From the NCBI RefSeq assembly GCF_008728195.1, contig NZ_CP031598.1, positions 1 to 64,000 of the forward strand: a stretch of 64,000 nt of DNA, in the 5' to 3' direction. This stretch comes from Roseovarius indicus. Its GTDB lineage: Bacteria; Pseudomonadota; Alphaproteobacteria; Rhodobacterales; Rhodobacteraceae. Shown here piece after piece: positions 27,542-37,701 of this stretch (its first letter is position 1; each line of letters starts with the position of its first letter). A program made the translations under genes and the position numbers. The notes below the pieces were generated by a model. That model saw only the letters and a program-made list of their open reading frames with translations. It had not been told where the DNA came from and searched no databases.

Positions 27542-29131
27542 TTAGTGCCGGAAGTGGCGCATGCCGGTCAAGACCATGGCGAGCCCGGCCTCGTCGGCGG
27601 CGGCGATGACGTCGTCGTCGCGCATCGAACCGCCGGGCTGGATCACGGCGGTCGCCCCGGCCTCGGCCGCGGTCAGCAGGCCGTCGGCGAAGGGGAAGAA
27701 CGCGTCCGATGCGACGACGCTGCCCTGGGTGAGCGGGGCGTCGAGGCCGAGTTCGGCGGCCATGTCCTGCGATTTGCGGGCGGCGATGCGGCAGCTGTCG
27801 ACGCGGCTCATCTGGCCGGCGCCGACGCCGACGGTGGCGCCGTCCTTGACGTAGACGATGGCGTTGGACTTGACGTGCTTGGCGACTTTCCACGCGAACA
27901 GCATGTCGGACATCTCGCGGTCGGTCGGCGCGCGCTTGGTGACGACGCGGAGATCGGTGACGTTGACCTGGCCGTTGTCCTTGTCTTGCACGAGAAGGCC
28001 GCCGGAGACCTGTTTGAAGGCCAGCGCGGGGGCGCCCGGACTGGCGAGGCCATCGGTGGTCAGGAGGCGCAGGTTCTTCTTGGCGGCGAAGATCGCCTTT
28101 GCGTCGTCATCGGCGCCGGGGGCGATGACCACCTCGGTGAAGATCTTCGCGATCTCCTCGGCGGTTTCGCCGTCGAGGGGCTGGTTGAGGGCGATGATGC
28201 CGCCGAAGGCGCTGGTGCGGTCGCAATCGAAGGCGCGCATGTAGGCCTCGCGCAACGTCGGCCCTTGGGCCACGCCGCAGGGGTTGGCGTGCTTGATGAT
28301 GGCGCAGGCGGGGCCGTCTTCGGTGGGGTATTCGCTGACCAGTTCGAAGGCGGCGTCAGTGTCGTTGATGTTGTTGTAGCTCAGTTCCTTACCCTGGTGC
28401 TGGGTGGCGGTGGCGACGCCGGGGCGGGAGGAGCCGTCCTTGTAGAAGGCGGCGGACTGGTGCGGGTTCTCGCCATAGCGGAGGGTTTGCGCCAGCGTGC
28501 CGGCGAAGGCGCGGCGGCGGGGGGTTTTCTCGCCCAGCGCCTGTGCCATCCAGCCCGACACGGCGGCGTCATAGGCGCCGGTGCGGGCATAGGCGGTCAG
28601 CGCGAGGCGCTGGCGGAACTCGTAAGTGGTTTGGCCGTCATTGGCGTCGAGCTCGTCGAGGAGGGGCTGGTAATCCTCGACATCGACGACCACCGAGACG
28701 AAGGCGTGGTTCTTGGCCGCCGCGCGGATCATGGCCGGGCCGCCGATATCGATGTTCTCGATGCAGGTGTCGTAATCGGCGCCCTTGGCGACCGTTTCCT
28801 CGAACGGGTAGAGGTTGACGACCAGAAGGTCGATCGGGCCGATGCCGTGCTGTTCCATCGCCGCCACGTGATCGGCATTGTCGCGCAGCGCCAGCAGGCC
28901 GCCATGCACCATCGGGTGCAGGGTTTTCACCCGACCGTCCATCATCTCGGGGAAGCCTGTCACCTCGGCCACGTCGCGCACGTCGAGCCCGGCTTCGCGA
29001 AGCGTCTTGGCGCTGCCGCCGGTCGACAGGAGTTCGACCCCGCGCTCGGACAGGGCCTTGCCCAGCCGGACCAGCCCGGTCTTGTCGGAAACGGAAAGAA
29101 GGGCGCGGCGAAGGGGCGCAAGATCGGTCAT
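27542..29131 (-). CDS. purH: Bifunctional AICAR transformylase/IMP cyclohydrolase
   Basis: A 529-residue enzyme for the last two steps of IMP synthesis. The N-terminal MGS-like cyclohydrolase domain ([37 protein letters not shown]) occupies about 1-200, and the C-terminal transformylase domain has [14 protein letters not shown] and [12 protein letters not shown] (Lys-His active-site pair). [16 protein letters not shown] at 29131 is the expected N-terminus; an ATG three codons earlier (29140) is possible. Same strand as lspA, 28 bp apart. Confidence 0.96.
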   Translation of the reverse strand: MTDLAPLRRALLSVSDKTGLVRLGKALSERGVELLSTGGSAKTLREAGLDVRDVAEVTGFPEMMDGRVKTLHPMVHGGLLALRDNADHVAAMEQHGIGPIDLLVVNLYPFEETVAKGADYDTCIENIDIGGPAMIRAAAKNHAFVSVVVDVEDYQPLLDELDANDGQTTYEFRQRLALTAYARTGAYDAAVSGWMAQALGEKTPRRRAFAGTLAQTLRYGENPHQSAAFYKDGSSRPGVATATQHQGKELSYNNINDTDAAFELVSEYPTEDGPACAIIKHANPCGVAQGPTLREAYMRAFDCDRTSAFGGIIALNQPLDGETAEEIAKIFTEVVIAPGADDDAKAIFAAKKNLRLLTTDGLASPGAPALAFKQVSGGLLVQDKDNGQVNVTDLRVVTKRAPTDREMSDMLFAWKVAKHVKSNAIVYVKDGATVGVGAGQMSRVDSCRIAARKSQDMAAELGLDAPLTQGSVVASDAFFPFADGLLTAAEAGATAVIQPGGSMRDDDVIAAADEAGLAMVLTGMRHFRH

Positions 29132-29158
29132 CGGCAGCATGTCCTTGGTCGGTTCAGG

Positions 29159-30901
29159 TCAGTATTCGGTCACCGGGTCGCGCGCGTCCCGCGCCAGATC
29201 GCGGATACCGATGGGCGAGTCCTGCGGCTTGGCCAGTGACCATCTCACGCGGGTCGCATACTCCATCATGCGGCCGGATAGAACAATCTGTTTGGTCGCA
29301 CGGGGCTTGAGGCGCGTTTTTTCGAGGTAAACGCTGCCCTCGACGGTGATATCGACGTTTCCGTCGACCCGCATGACCCAGATTTCGCCGCTCATCAGCG
29401 CCATCGAGGCCGCGGTGCCGCCCATGTCGAGAGAGACGTCGACATCGGGATGCAGGTGAAAGCGGATGTCGAACGGGATGCCTTCGAGGCCGGAGGTATC
29501 GAGCGCCTTGTCGAAGCGTTCCTTGTCGCCGTCGTCGAGCGTGACGAGCATGTCTTCGCCCGCCAGCCCGCGCCCGTCGAAGGTGAGTTCCAGCTTGCGC
29601 ACATGGGTGAGGCCGTATTCCCGGACATAGCCGTCGTGACCGCCCTCGAAGCGCAGCCCGTCGGAGGCCTGGCTGACCTCGATGGGCACGCGGCGGGGGG
29701 CGCTGACGAGGTACTCGTGGCCGTCGCGCAGGGCGCCCAGCCGGGCGCTGGACTGTTCGTTCAGCACCAGCGTGGAATGCGAGGGGGTGGCGCGCCCGGC
29801 GCGGCGCCATTCCAGCCCGAAATTGGCGCCCGAGCCGCAGTTGACGATGAGCGGCCGGCGGCCCGAGGTCAGTTCGAAGGCCAGGGTGGAGGCGTGCGCA
29901 TCGCCCGAGGCCTTGGCGGCAGGGGGTGGCGAGGCATCGACGATGACGCTGGTGCGGCCCGCGCTGAGCCGGGCAAAGCCCATCGACAGCCCGTTCGCCG
30001 CGCGGGTTTTCACGCCGCTGTTGGCGAGCGCGTGGTCGAGCCGGCCCTCGAGGCCCTTGCCGCCGCCGTGGAACCGCGCCAGCCCGCCATCGGCGTGGCG
30101 CAGGGTGCGCAGGGTCGGGGCAATGCGTTCGATGGCCGACCAATGGGCATTGCTGACGCCCTTGCCGGATTCGCTGAGCGCGACGGCGGCCCATGTCAGC
30201 AGGGTGAAGACGTCGAGCAGTTCCTCGGGATTTCGGGTGGGCAGGCCGCCCTGGGCGTCGATCTTCTCGGCGCATTCCCTGTCGAGCGCGGCGACGGCGG
30301 GGGCGACCTGGTTTTCCATGCCTTCGAGGGAAATGCCGGCATAGATCAGGCCGGTGAGGGCCTCGAAGCGGGGCAGGCCGGGGGCGGTGGCGCCCCAGCG
30401 GCGGCCGAGGAAGATGGTTTGGGCCGCCATCGAGCGGTAGAAGGCGTGGGAATCCTCGCTGCCGCGGCCGCTGAGGAGGAAGAAGGCGTGGCTGATCCAG
30501 CGGATCAGGCGGCGGCCGGTGAGGTCGGGTGTCCAACCCGGGCCGCGGCCGCGCCCGTAATGGTCGATCCAGCCCCAGAGCCATTCCTGTGCCCGGGCGC
30601 GGGCCGGCGCGTCGCCGGCGGCGACGAGGTCGTCGAGCCAGCCGAAGCCGTGCAGCGCCTCGGCGAAGGCGTGGTCGGGCGGCTCGATCTCCCACATGTC
30701 GGCGTCGGGTTTCTGGATCAGGTGCCCGGCGAAGAGGAAATTTCCGGCGGCCAGTTGGCGCCCGCGGGCATAGCTGCCGATGGTGCGCGGTTCGGGTTGC
30801 GAGACGAACGCGGTGGCCGGCCGGCCCATGACCGCCCGTCGGGCCGCGACCCGGTTCTGAAAACGCGTCCAGCGCGCGGTCAGCTTTTCCGCTGTTGCCA
30901 T
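29159..30901 (-). CDS. Heparinase II/III-like family protein
   Basis: A 580-residue protein: an (alpha/alpha) toroid-like N-terminal half (WLWGWIDHYGRGRGPGWTPDL, WISHAFFLLSGRG) and a C-terminal beta-sandwich with the heparinase II/III C-terminal pattern (RPLIVNCGSGANFGLEWRRAG, TPSHSTLVLNEQSSA). No signal peptide is evident, which fits a cytoplasmic role. In alphaproteobacteria this gene type commonly accompanies purH. The substrate, possibly a capsular or storage polysaccharide, is not shown. Confidence 0.85.
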   Translation of the reverse strand: MATAEKLTARWTRFQNRVAARRAVMGRPATAFVSQPEPRTIGSYARGRQLAAGNFLFAGHLIQKPDADMWEIEPPDHAFAEALHGFGWLDDLVAAGDAPARARAQEWLWGWIDHYGRGRGPGWTPDLTGRRLIRWISHAFFLLSGRGSEDSHAFYRSMAAQTIFLGRRWGATAPGLPRFEALTGLIYAGISLEGMENQVAPAVAALDRECAEKIDAQGGLPTRNPEELLDVFTLLTWAAVALSESGKGVSNAHWSAIERIAPTLRTLRHADGGLARFHGGGKGLEGRLDHALANSGVKTRAANGLSMGFARLSAGRTSVIVDASPPPAAKASGDAHASTLAFELTSGRRPLIVNCGSGANFGLEWRRAGRATPSHSTLVLNEQSSARLGALRDGHEYLVSAPRRVPIEVSQASDGLRFEGGHDGYVREYGLTHVRKLELTFDGRGLAGEDMLVTLDDGDKERFDKALDTSGLEGIPFDIRFHLHPDVDVSLDMGGTAASMALMSGEIWVMRVDGNVDITVEGSVYLEKTRLKPRATKQIVLSGRMMEYATRVRWSLAKPQDSPIGIRDLARDARDPVTEY

Positions 30902-31081
30902 GCCTCTTGCCTCTTCGCGCTCTTTCCGGCGCCGTTCGTGGCAGTATAGCGCGGGCGGGAGGTCAAGTCACGGCAGATTGCATGCCGCAAGGTAAACGGT
31001 GGAGACGCGCCATTGGCCCCGAGCGCCAGGGCGATCGGGGGTGAGAAGTGGCCGGACTGTCGTGAAAGGGCGCCGGGCGCC

Positions 31082-31216
31082 TCAGGCGTTGACCAGCGCC
31101 ATGAAGATCAGCGCCACGACGATCAGGACACAGGCCCAGGCCGTGAAACGGATGAAGCCCTCGAAGGTCTTCTCCTGGGTTTCGATATCCATCTCGCCAT
31201 GCTTGTGGTCAGCCAT
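31082..31216 (-). CDS. aa3-type cytochrome c oxidase subunit IV
   Basis: A 44-residue protein starting MADHKHGEMDIETQEKTFEG and ending in a single transmembrane helix (about 24-41, AWACVLIVVALIFMALV). This matches the tiny fourth subunit (CoxIV/CtaH) of aa3-type cytochrome oxidases in Rhodobacterales. It is shorter than usual gene-calling limits. It stands alone between the heparinase-like gene and the DUF6173-like gene, away from the other oxidase genes, as is common in the group. Confidence 0.85.
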   Translation of the reverse strand: MADHKHGEMDIETQEKTFEGFIRFTAWACVLIVVALIFMALVNA

Positions 31217-31330
31217 CTGGGGTCGTTCCCTGCTTGGAAAATACTCGGTCGGTGCGTTGGATACTGCATTTGCCGGGGGCTGTCACCACCCTGTGGGCGG
31301 TTGGGCCCGAAATGTCGCAATGCCGGTCGG

Positions 31331-31786
31331 TCAGGCGCGTTCGAGGTCTTCGACGAGGCGGAATCCGATGCGGTTGGGTTCGGCGTGTTCGATCATCTTG
31401 GGCAGGGCGCGCAGCATGACGTTGAGCTGGGTGACATGCTGGATGAGCTGGGTTTTCACGCCGTGGGCGTCGCTGCCGTAGAAGGTGACGATATCGGGGT
31501 CGAAAAAGCCCATCCCCTCGATCCGGATGACGCCGGCCTCGGCCCCGGCGAAGCCGATGGCGATCTCGTGTTCGTTGTCGAGGGTCTTCTCGAAGTTCTG
31601 GATATAGAGGATCAGGCGTTCATAGGCCCATTGGGCTTCGCTTTTTTCCTCGACCGGGGAGAGGGTTACGCCGTTGGTCACGTCGCGCCCGCCCTTGCAG
31701 GTTTCGGGGTCGGCGTGAACCTCGTGACAACGCGGAATGGCATCGTTCTCCGCCGCCTCGGCGGCCGTTCTGATCTTGTCATCCAT
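31331..31786 (-). CDS. DUF6173-like protein of unknown function
   Basis: A 151-residue soluble protein starting MDDKIRTAAEAAEN. CHEVHADPETCKGG near 20-33 has a Cys pair; the C-terminal half is alpha/beta (ILYIQNFEKTLDNEHEIAIG, GFFDPDIVTFYGSD). It resembles the DUF6173 proteins I associate with Rhodobacterales, without known function. The ATG at 31786 lies inside the 3' end of the MBL gene (8-base overlap), so translation is coupled. The next gene downstream is the coxIV-type gene. Confidence 0.6.
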   Translation of the reverse strand: MDDKIRTAAEAAENDAIPRCHEVHADPETCKGGRDVTNGVTLSPVEEKSEAQWAYERLILYIQNFEKTLDNEHEIAIGFAGAEAGVIRIEGMGFFDPDIVTFYGSDAHGVKTQLIQHVTQLNVMLRALPKMIEHAEPNRIGFRLVEDLERA

Positions 31787-32840
31787 CGTCTGCCCACTCC
31801 CTGCTCTGCCACAGCCATGCGCCGTCGTCGCGGCGCCAGCGCGTGATTTCGCCAGCGTGATGGAGATGATTGAGATGCGCAACCGCCTCGACGAGGGCGA
31901 GGCCGTAGATGCCCTTGTCGATGGTGCGCTTGAAGAGCGGCGGGAAGCAGTCGGCGGCGGTGCGCGGTTCGGTCAGGTGGGCGCGGAGGCGGTCGAGGGC
32001 GCCGTGGTGATTCTCGATCAGTTGGCGCATGCGCATGGGCAGGCCGTAGAAGGGCCGTTTGTGGCCGCTCAGCACGAAGTGATGTTCGCGCGCCAGCGAC
32101 CGGAAGCGACCGCAGGCTTCCAGCCATTCGGCGACGGGGTCGGCCTCGGGTTCGGTGGGGTGAACGCCGATATTGGGGCTGATGGAGGAGATGATCTGGT
32201 CGCCGGCGATGACGAGATTGTCGTCGCGGCTCCAGAGGGTGAGGTGTTCGGGGGCGTGGCCGTTGCCGATATGGATATCCCAGCAGCGGCCGCCGGCGCG
32301 GAGGGTGTCGCCTTCCTTGACGCGCGTGTAGCCCAGCGGCAGCGGGTGGCAGACATCGGAGAAGTTGAAGGGGCGTTCGGTCTTTCGGGCGTCGTATATC
32401 TCGGGGTCCATGCCCGAGGCGCGCCAGTAGTCGAGCGCCTGTTGGGTGGGCTTTTCCTCGGTGTCGAGGATGAGCATCCGGGAAAACAGCCAGGCGGTGC
32501 GGGTGGTGACCAGCTCGGCGCCGAAGCGGTCCATCAGCCAGCCGGCCATGCCGACGTGGTCGGGGTGGTGGTGGGTGAGGATGATGCGCGAGACGGGTTT
32601 GCCCTTGAGCGGGCCGTCGAGCAGGCCCTCCCAGAGCGTCACGCTGTGGTCGGTCTTCATGCCGGTGTCGACCAAGGTCCAGCTGTCGCCGTCGTCGAGG
32701 GCGTAGACATTGACGTGGTCGAGCGCCATCGGCAGGGGCAGACGGATCCAGAGGACGCCCGGCGCCACCTCGAGGGCGGCGCCGTTTTCCGGCGGGTCGG
32801 GGAAGGGGTAGCGCAGCTTCTGGTTCGGTCCGTCCGTCAT
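31779..32840 (-). CDS. MBL-fold metallo-hydrolase
   Basis: A 353-residue cytoplasmic zinc hydrolase. The HxHxDH motif is HHHPDH near 111-116 in LTHHHPDHVGMAGWL; IGNGHAPEHLTLW, then VIAGDQIISSISP carry the further His/Asp ligands, and the C-terminal extension has HLNHLHHAGEI. The start MTDGPNQK at 32840 overlaps the acyl-CoA dehydrogenase stop (4 bases). Sequence arrangement suggests an LACTB2-like or thioesterase-type role with its acyl-CoA dehydrogenase partner, but the substrate is not determinable. Confidence 0.88.
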   Translation of the reverse strand: MTDGPNQKLRYPFPDPPENGAALEVAPGVLWIRLPLPMALDHVNVYALDDGDSWTLVDTGMKTDHSVTLWEGLLDGPLKGKPVSRIILTHHHPDHVGMAGWLMDRFGAELVTTRTAWLFSRMLILDTEEKPTQQALDYWRASGMDPEIYDARKTERPFNFSDVCHPLPLGYTRVKEGDTLRAGGRCWDIHIGNGHAPEHLTLWSRDDNLVIAGDQIISSISPNIGVHPTEPEADPVAEWLEACGRFRSLAREHHFVLSGHKRPFYGLPMRMRQLIENHHGALDRLRAHLTEPRTAADCFPPLFKRTIDKGIYGLALVEAVAHLNHLHHAGEITRWRRDDGAWLWQSREWADDG

Positions 32841-34555
32841 GCGACGAGGTCGTCGGGGGTGAGCGCGTAGAGGTCTTCCGACCCGGCCGTGGCATGGGCC
32901 AGTTGGGCCGTATGCTCGGGCAGCAGGCGCTGGATATAGAACCGCGCCAGCCGGGTGCGTTTGCCCTCGCCGCCTTCGGCCTGTGCGGCGCAGAGGTGGA
33001 AATGGGCGCCGAGCACGCGGGCCCAGGCCCGGAGGAAGGGGACGGAGCCGGCGAAGCGGTCGGTGACGTTCTTCTGCGAGACCATCCACTCGGTCGCCTC
33101 GCGCAGCGATTCGGTGGCGTTCCACACCGGTTCGGCCAGGTCCGGCAGGGTGGCGCGGGCGCCTTCGGCGTGGCGCTCGATTTCATCCAGCAGCGCGTAG
33201 GCGGCCTCGCCCCCGTCCATCAGCTTGCGGCCGGCAAGGTCCATCGACTGGATGCCGTTGGTGCCCTCGTAGATGGCGGTGACGCGGACGTCGCGGGCGT
33301 ACTGGGCGGCGCCGGTTTCCTCGATATAGCCCATGCCGCCATGCACCTGGATGCCCAGATCGCTGACATTGGCGCCGGTTTCGGTGCCGAAGGCCTTGGT
33401 GATGGGCGTGAGGAAGGCGGCGCGGGCGGCCCAGTCGGCCTCGCCCGTGGCGTGGGCCATGTCGATCGCGACGGCATTGGCCAGCGCGATGGCGCGGGCG
33501 GCGGCGGTTTCGGCCTTCATCGTGGTCAGCATCCGGCGGACGTCGGCGTGATCCATGATGGTGCCGGTGCCGTTCTCGAGGGGCGTCTTGCCCTGGGTGC
33601 GGTCCTGGGCATAGGCCATCGCGTGTTGCAGCGCGCCTTCGGCGGTGCCGATGCCCTGAACGCCGACGCCGAGGCGGGCGTTGTTCATCATGGTGAACAT
33701 GCAGCGCATGCCGTCGTTTTCCTCGCCGATGAGCCAGCCCTGGGCGCCGTCATATTGCATGACAGCGGTCGGGCTGCCGTGCAGGCCCATCTTGTGTTCG
33801 AGGCTGACGACCTTGAGGTCGTTGGCCTTGCCGGGCGCGCCGTTCTCGTCGGGGATGTATTTCGGCACGAGGAACAGGCTGATCCCCTTGGTGCCGGGCA
33901 CGCTGTCGGGGAGACGGGCGAGGACGAGGTGGCAGACATTCTCGGTGAAATCGTTGTCGCCCCAGCTGATGTAGATCTTCTGGCCGGTGATGGCGTAAGA
34001 GCCGTCATCGTTGGGCTCGGCGCGGGTGCGAAGCGCGCCCACGTCGCTGCCGGCCTGTGCTTCGGTCAGGTTCATCGTGCCGGACCATTCGCCGGAGATG
34101 AGCTTGGGCAGGTAGGTTTCGCGAATCGCGTCGCTGGCGTGGTTTTCCAGCGCCTCGATCTGGCCCTGCGTCATCAGGGGGTTGAGTTGCAGGCTGAGGC
34201 AGGCGCTGCTCATCATCTCGTTGACGGCGGTGGTCACGGCCATCGGCAGACCCATGCCCCCGTTCTCCTGGCTGGCGGAGATCGAGACCCAGCCGCCCTC
34301 GGCAATGGCCTTGTAGCCTTCGTCGAAGCCGGGGCTGGTGCGGACGACGCCGTTTTCCAGCTTGGCGGGGTGCAGGTCGCCGTTGCGTTGCAGGGGGGCG
34401 AGCACCTCTTCGCACATGCGGCCGGCCTCGTTGAGGATGGCGGTGACCATGTCGGGCGTGGCGTCGGCGAACCGTTCGGTCGCGACGACGTCCTCGAGTT
34501 TCACGACATGGGAAAATAGAAAATTGAATTCCTCGACAGGGGCGCGATATGGCAT
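32837..34555 (-). CDS. Long-form acyl-CoA dehydrogenase (DmdC-like class)
   Basis: A 572-residue flavoprotein, about 190 residues longer than ordinary acyl-CoA dehydrogenases, with the C-terminal extension typical of this class. GTMNLTEAQAGSDVG and WGDNDFTENVCHLVLARL follow the FAD/substrate motifs; QVHGGMGYIEETGAAQYARD is the C-terminal motif. The same class contains 3-methylmercaptopropionyl-CoA dehydrogenase (DmdC) and long-chain enzymes; specificity is not shown. Starts MPYRAPVEEFNFL at 34555. It is the first gene of a run with the MBL and DUF6173-like genes. Confidence 0.9.
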   Translation of the reverse strand: MPYRAPVEEFNFLFSHVVKLEDVVATERFADATPDMVTAILNEAGRMCEEVLAPLQRNGDLHPAKLENGVVRTSPGFDEGYKAIAEGGWVSISASQENGGMGLPMAVTTAVNEMMSSACLSLQLNPLMTQGQIEALENHASDAIRETYLPKLISGEWSGTMNLTEAQAGSDVGALRTRAEPNDDGSYAITGQKIYISWGDNDFTENVCHLVLARLPDSVPGTKGISLFLVPKYIPDENGAPGKANDLKVVSLEHKMGLHGSPTAVMQYDGAQGWLIGEENDGMRCMFTMMNNARLGVGVQGIGTAEGALQHAMAYAQDRTQGKTPLENGTGTIMDHADVRRMLTTMKAETAAARAIALANAVAIDMAHATGEADWAARAAFLTPITKAFGTETGANVSDLGIQVHGGMGYIEETGAAQYARDVRVTAIYEGTNGIQSMDLAGRKLMDGGEAAYALLDEIERHAEGARATLPDLAEPVWNATESLREATEWMVSQKNVTDRFAGSVPFLRAWARVLGAHFHLCAAQAEGGEGKRTRLARFYIQRLLPEHTAQLAHATAGSEDLYALTPDDLVA

Positions 34556-34692
34556 CGAAAATCTCCTGATTTGGTCGGTCCCGGCGGCTTGCGTGGCTTG
34601 GCTTAACGGGCTTCGGCCTTTATGCATCCGGGCTAGGCATAGCGTAGCGGGTGCCGCACTTCCATCAACTAAAACGCCGCGTCAGAACCACC

Positions 34693-35637
34693 ATGAGCCA
34701 TGAGACCACCCTGTTGACCGCCGATGCCGCCGGGTTTGCCCGCGCCGCAGAGGTGTTGCGGGGCGGTGAGTTGGTCGCCTTTCCGACCGAGACGGTTTAC
34801 GGGCTGGGGGGCGATGCGACGAACGACATGGCGGTGGCGCGGATCTTCGAGGCGAAGGGGCGGCCGCGGTTCAACCCGCTGATCGTGCATGTCGATCGGA
34901 TCGAGACGGCGCAGGGGTTTGTCGAGTGGTCGCACGAGGCGGAGGTTCTCGCCAGTGCGTTCTGGCCGGGGCCGCTGACGCTGGTGTTGCCGATCAAGGC
35001 GGGGGCCGGGATTTCGCCGCTGGTGACGGCCGATCTGCCGTCGCTCGCCGTGCGGGTGCCGGCGCATCCGGTGGCGCGGGAGTTGTTGCGGGTTTTCGGC
35101 GGGCCGGTGGCGGCGCCGTCGGCCAACCCGTCTGGCCGGATCAGCCCGACCACGGCGGCGCATGTGGCGGCCGGTTTGGCGGGGCGGATCGGGGCGATCC
35201 TGGATGGCGGGGCCTGTGAGGTTGGGGTGGAATCAACCATTGTCGGGCTGACGGACGGGCCGACTTTGCTGCGGCCCGGCGGGTTGCCGGCGGAGGCCAT
35301 CGAGCAGGCGCTGGGCGGGCCTTTGGCCCGGAATGGCGCGGGAGATGCGGTGACGGCGCCGGGGCAGCTGGCGTCGCATTACGCGCCGGGGGCCACGGTA
35401 AGGCTGGAGGCCGAGAGCCGGCGTGAGGGCGAGGTTTTGCTGGGGTTCGGGAAGGTCGAGTGCGATCTCAACCTGTCGGCTTCGGGTGATCTGACGGAGG
35501 CGGCGGCGAACCTTTTCGCGCATCTGCACGCGCTGGATGCGAAGGGTGCGCCGATTGCCGTGTCGCCCATTCCCGAAACCGGGCTGGGCCGGGCGATCAA
35601 CGACCGGCTGCGCCGGGCCGCGGCCCCGCGCGACTGA
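34693..35637 (+). CDS. L-threonylcarbamoyladenylate synthase (Sua5/TsaC family, long form)
   Basis: A 314-residue enzyme making threonylcarbamoyl-AMP for tRNA t6A modification. The YrdC core holds VAFPTETVYGLGG near 28-40, KGRPRFNPLIVHV, and SANPSGRISPTTAAHV; the C-terminal Sua5 domain (about 220-314) makes it the long form. Divergent from the acyl-CoA dehydrogenase across 137 bp. An upstream ATG (34651) exists in frame but ATG 34693 begins the domain. Confidence 0.95.
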   Translation: MSHETTLLTADAAGFARAAEVLRGGELVAFPTETVYGLGGDATNDMAVARIFEAKGRPRFNPLIVHVDRIETAQGFVEWSHEAEVLASAFWPGPLTLVLPIKAGAGISPLVTADLPSLAVRVPAHPVARELLRVFGGPVAAPSANPSGRISPTTAAHVAAGLAGRIGAILDGGACEVGVESTIVGLTDGPTLLRPGGLPAEAIEQALGGPLARNGAGDAVTAPGQLASHYAPGATVRLEAESRREGEVLLGFGKVECDLNLSASGDLTEAAANLFAHLHALDAKGAPIAVSPIPETGLGRAINDRLRRAAAPRD

Positions 35638-35701
35638 AGGCGCGCCACCGAAAGGTTGCGCGCCCTTGTTTCAATCAATCGGGGGCAAGCCGGTCAGGCC
35701 G

Positions 35702-36238
35702 TCACTGACAGCGTTTTTCGGCTTCTTCCACGGCTGCGGTGAAGCCCAGCAGCGAGAAGGTGTCCTTGGTCGTCGTGCCCCGGCTGGACCGTGCGGTGAG
35801 AACCGCGTCGGTGCCGCGCTTGAGGGCCGCGATGATCTTGGCGTCGTCTGCCGTGCTGGCCGGCCAGGCCCATTCGCCCTCGGTGAACAGCTCGAACTCG
35901 GTCCCGCCGATGTTGAGGTTCACGGTCGAGGACGACGCGAACGGATAGCCGCCGGTAAAGGTGAGCTGGCCCTCGACCCCGGCATCGGGGCGGTAGAACG
36001 CCATCAGAAGGATGTCGCCCCGGCGCACGGCCACGACGCGGCCTTCCTTGGTGTTGACGGTTTCCGTGGGCGAGGACACGGCCCAGCATTCGCGCGGGTC
36101 ATTGTCTTCGAAAACGCTCCACGCCGTGTTCGCGGCGACCTGGTTGGTGCTTTCTTCCTGCGCCTGTACGACCGTGCCGGTCGCGGTTGCCGCGATGAAG
36201 GCGCCCGTCAGCAGGCGCAAGGCAGTCAGGCGTGCCAT
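35702..36238 (-). CDS. Invasion-associated locus B (IalB) family protein
   Basis: A 178-residue exported protein with a signal peptide (MARLTALRLLTGAFIAATA, cleavage near VQA at 25). The mature part has the IalB pattern: WSVFEDNDPRECWAVSSPTE and FTLLGF-like FSLLGFTAAVEEAEKRC at the end. Function is not settled; in Bartonella the relative takes part in red-cell invasion, but free-living alphaproteobacteria have many copies. An ATG four codons earlier (36250) is possible. Confidence 0.85.
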   Translation of the reverse strand: MARLTALRLLTGAFIAATATGTVVQAQEESTNQVAANTAWSVFEDNDPRECWAVSSPTETVNTKEGRVVAVRRGDILLMAFYRPDAGVEGQLTFTGGYPFASSSTVNLNIGGTEFELFTEGEWAWPASTADDAKIIAALKRGTDAVLTARSSRGTTTKDTFSLLGFTAAVEEAEKRCQ

Positions 36239-36444
36239 CGGTGATCCCATTCGTCTCCAGCCTCCAAAGCTGTCCTTAGCCTCAAATTCTTGAACCGCCC
36301 GCGCCGCTTAACCGGTTTTGTATTGCGGGTCGGCCATTTTCCCTCGACATTGCAATATTAGCCTGAAAGTGGCGAGACATGAAAGGATCAATTGGCAAGT
36401 TTTCGCGTGCGCTCGCGCAGGCGTGAGCCTTGCCAGGAAGGTGA

Positions 36445-37443
36445 ATGATGACAGGCCCGGCCCCCTTGACCGAAATCTGGCGCGGACCGATGGCGGAGAG
36501 CCGTCACACCGGCCATGCCGTGATCTGTGACGGAAGCGGTGAAATCGTCGAGGCCTGGGGCAACCCGGCCGAGGCCGTTTACCCCCGCAGTTCGGCGAAG
36601 ATGATCCAGGCTTTGCCGCTGATCGAGAGCGGTGCGGCCGGGGCTTACGGGCTGACGGCCGAGCAGCTGGCGCTGGCCTGTGCGTCGCATAACGGGGCGG
36701 CGATTCACACGGATCGGGTGAAAGCGTGGCTGGCGGATCTGGGGCTGGGGGACGATGATTTCCGCTGTGGCCCGCAGGTGCCGGATGACGATGCGGCGCG
36801 GTTCGCCTTGATCCGGGCGTATGAGGCGCCCTGCCAGGTGCACAACAACTGCTCGGGCAAGCATGCCGGGTTTCTGACGCTGGCGCAGCATCTGGGGGCC
36901 GGGCCCGAGTATGTCGAGCCGGATCATCCGGTGCAGAAAGCCTGTCTTGCGGCCTTCGAGGAGGTGACGGGCGAGGAGAGCCCGGGCTATGGCATCGACG
37001 GGTGTTCGGCGCCCAACTTCATCACCTCGCTGCACGGGATGGCGCGGGCGATGGCGCGGTTTGCCTGTGCCGAGGACGGCAAGGATGCGAGGCAGAGTGC
37101 GCAGCACCGGCTGTGGCAAGCGATGGTCGCGCATCCGGAGCTGGTGGCCGGCGAGGGGCGGGCCTGTACCGAGCTGATGCGGGCCTGTTCGGAGCCCGTG
37201 GCGCTCAAGACCGGGGCGGAGGGGTTCTTTATCGCGATCCTGCCGAGCCGGCAGATGGGCATCGCGCTCAAGATCACCGACGGGGCCACGCGGGCGGCGG
37301 AATGCACCATTGCGGCGCTGCTGGTGCGGCTGGGGGTGCTCGACCCCGGGCACCCGGCGGCGCGGGCCCGCCTGAATGCGCCGATCCGCAACCGCCGGGG
37401 GATCGAGACCGGGCGGATCGTGCCGGACGCCGGCCTGCTCTGA
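36445..37443 (+). CDS. L-asparaginase of the Rhizobium etli type (Asparaginase_II family)
   Basis: A 332-residue enzyme hydrolysing asparagine to aspartate and ammonia. YPRSSAKMIQALPLIES, ASHNGAAIHTD and NCSGKHAGFL follow the thermolabile R. etli-type family, distinct from the E. coli AnsA/AnsB fold. There is no signal peptide, so it is cytoplasmic. It starts with a double ATG (MMTG) at 36445. The upstream 194-bp gap is AT-rich at about 36310-36360, where its promoter probably lies. Confidence 0.93.
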   Translation: MMTGPAPLTEIWRGPMAESRHTGHAVICDGSGEIVEAWGNPAEAVYPRSSAKMIQALPLIESGAAGAYGLTAEQLALACASHNGAAIHTDRVKAWLADLGLGDDDFRCGPQVPDDDAARFALIRAYEAPCQVHNNCSGKHAGFLTLAQHLGAGPEYVEPDHPVQKACLAAFEEVTGEESPGYGIDGCSAPNFITSLHGMARAMARFACAEDGKDARQSAQHRLWQAMVAHPELVAGEGRACTELMRACSEPVALKTGAEGFFIAILPSRQMGIALKITDGATRAAECTIAALLVRLGVLDPGHPAARARLNAPIRNRRGIETGRIVPDAGLL

Positions 37444-37701
37444 GCCTTTGGCGGTTCCATCCGGGCGGGCACCCTTCGGTTTCCCGCCTATAGCCGCCGT
37501 GCCTGTCCGCGGGTTCCCGCCACCGGTAGGGAATATGGCCCGATGTGGCAGTCTCCCGCTTGTCGGAAGGGGCTGTTTTGGCTCTTTCCCGCGACTTTCG
37601 GGGCTGGAACGCACCGGGCGCAGACAAGGCGCCGGACACTCCCCATGTTGGATCGTGAGAGCACCACTCTCGGAACACGAACCTACAAAGGGAAAGTTTT
37701 C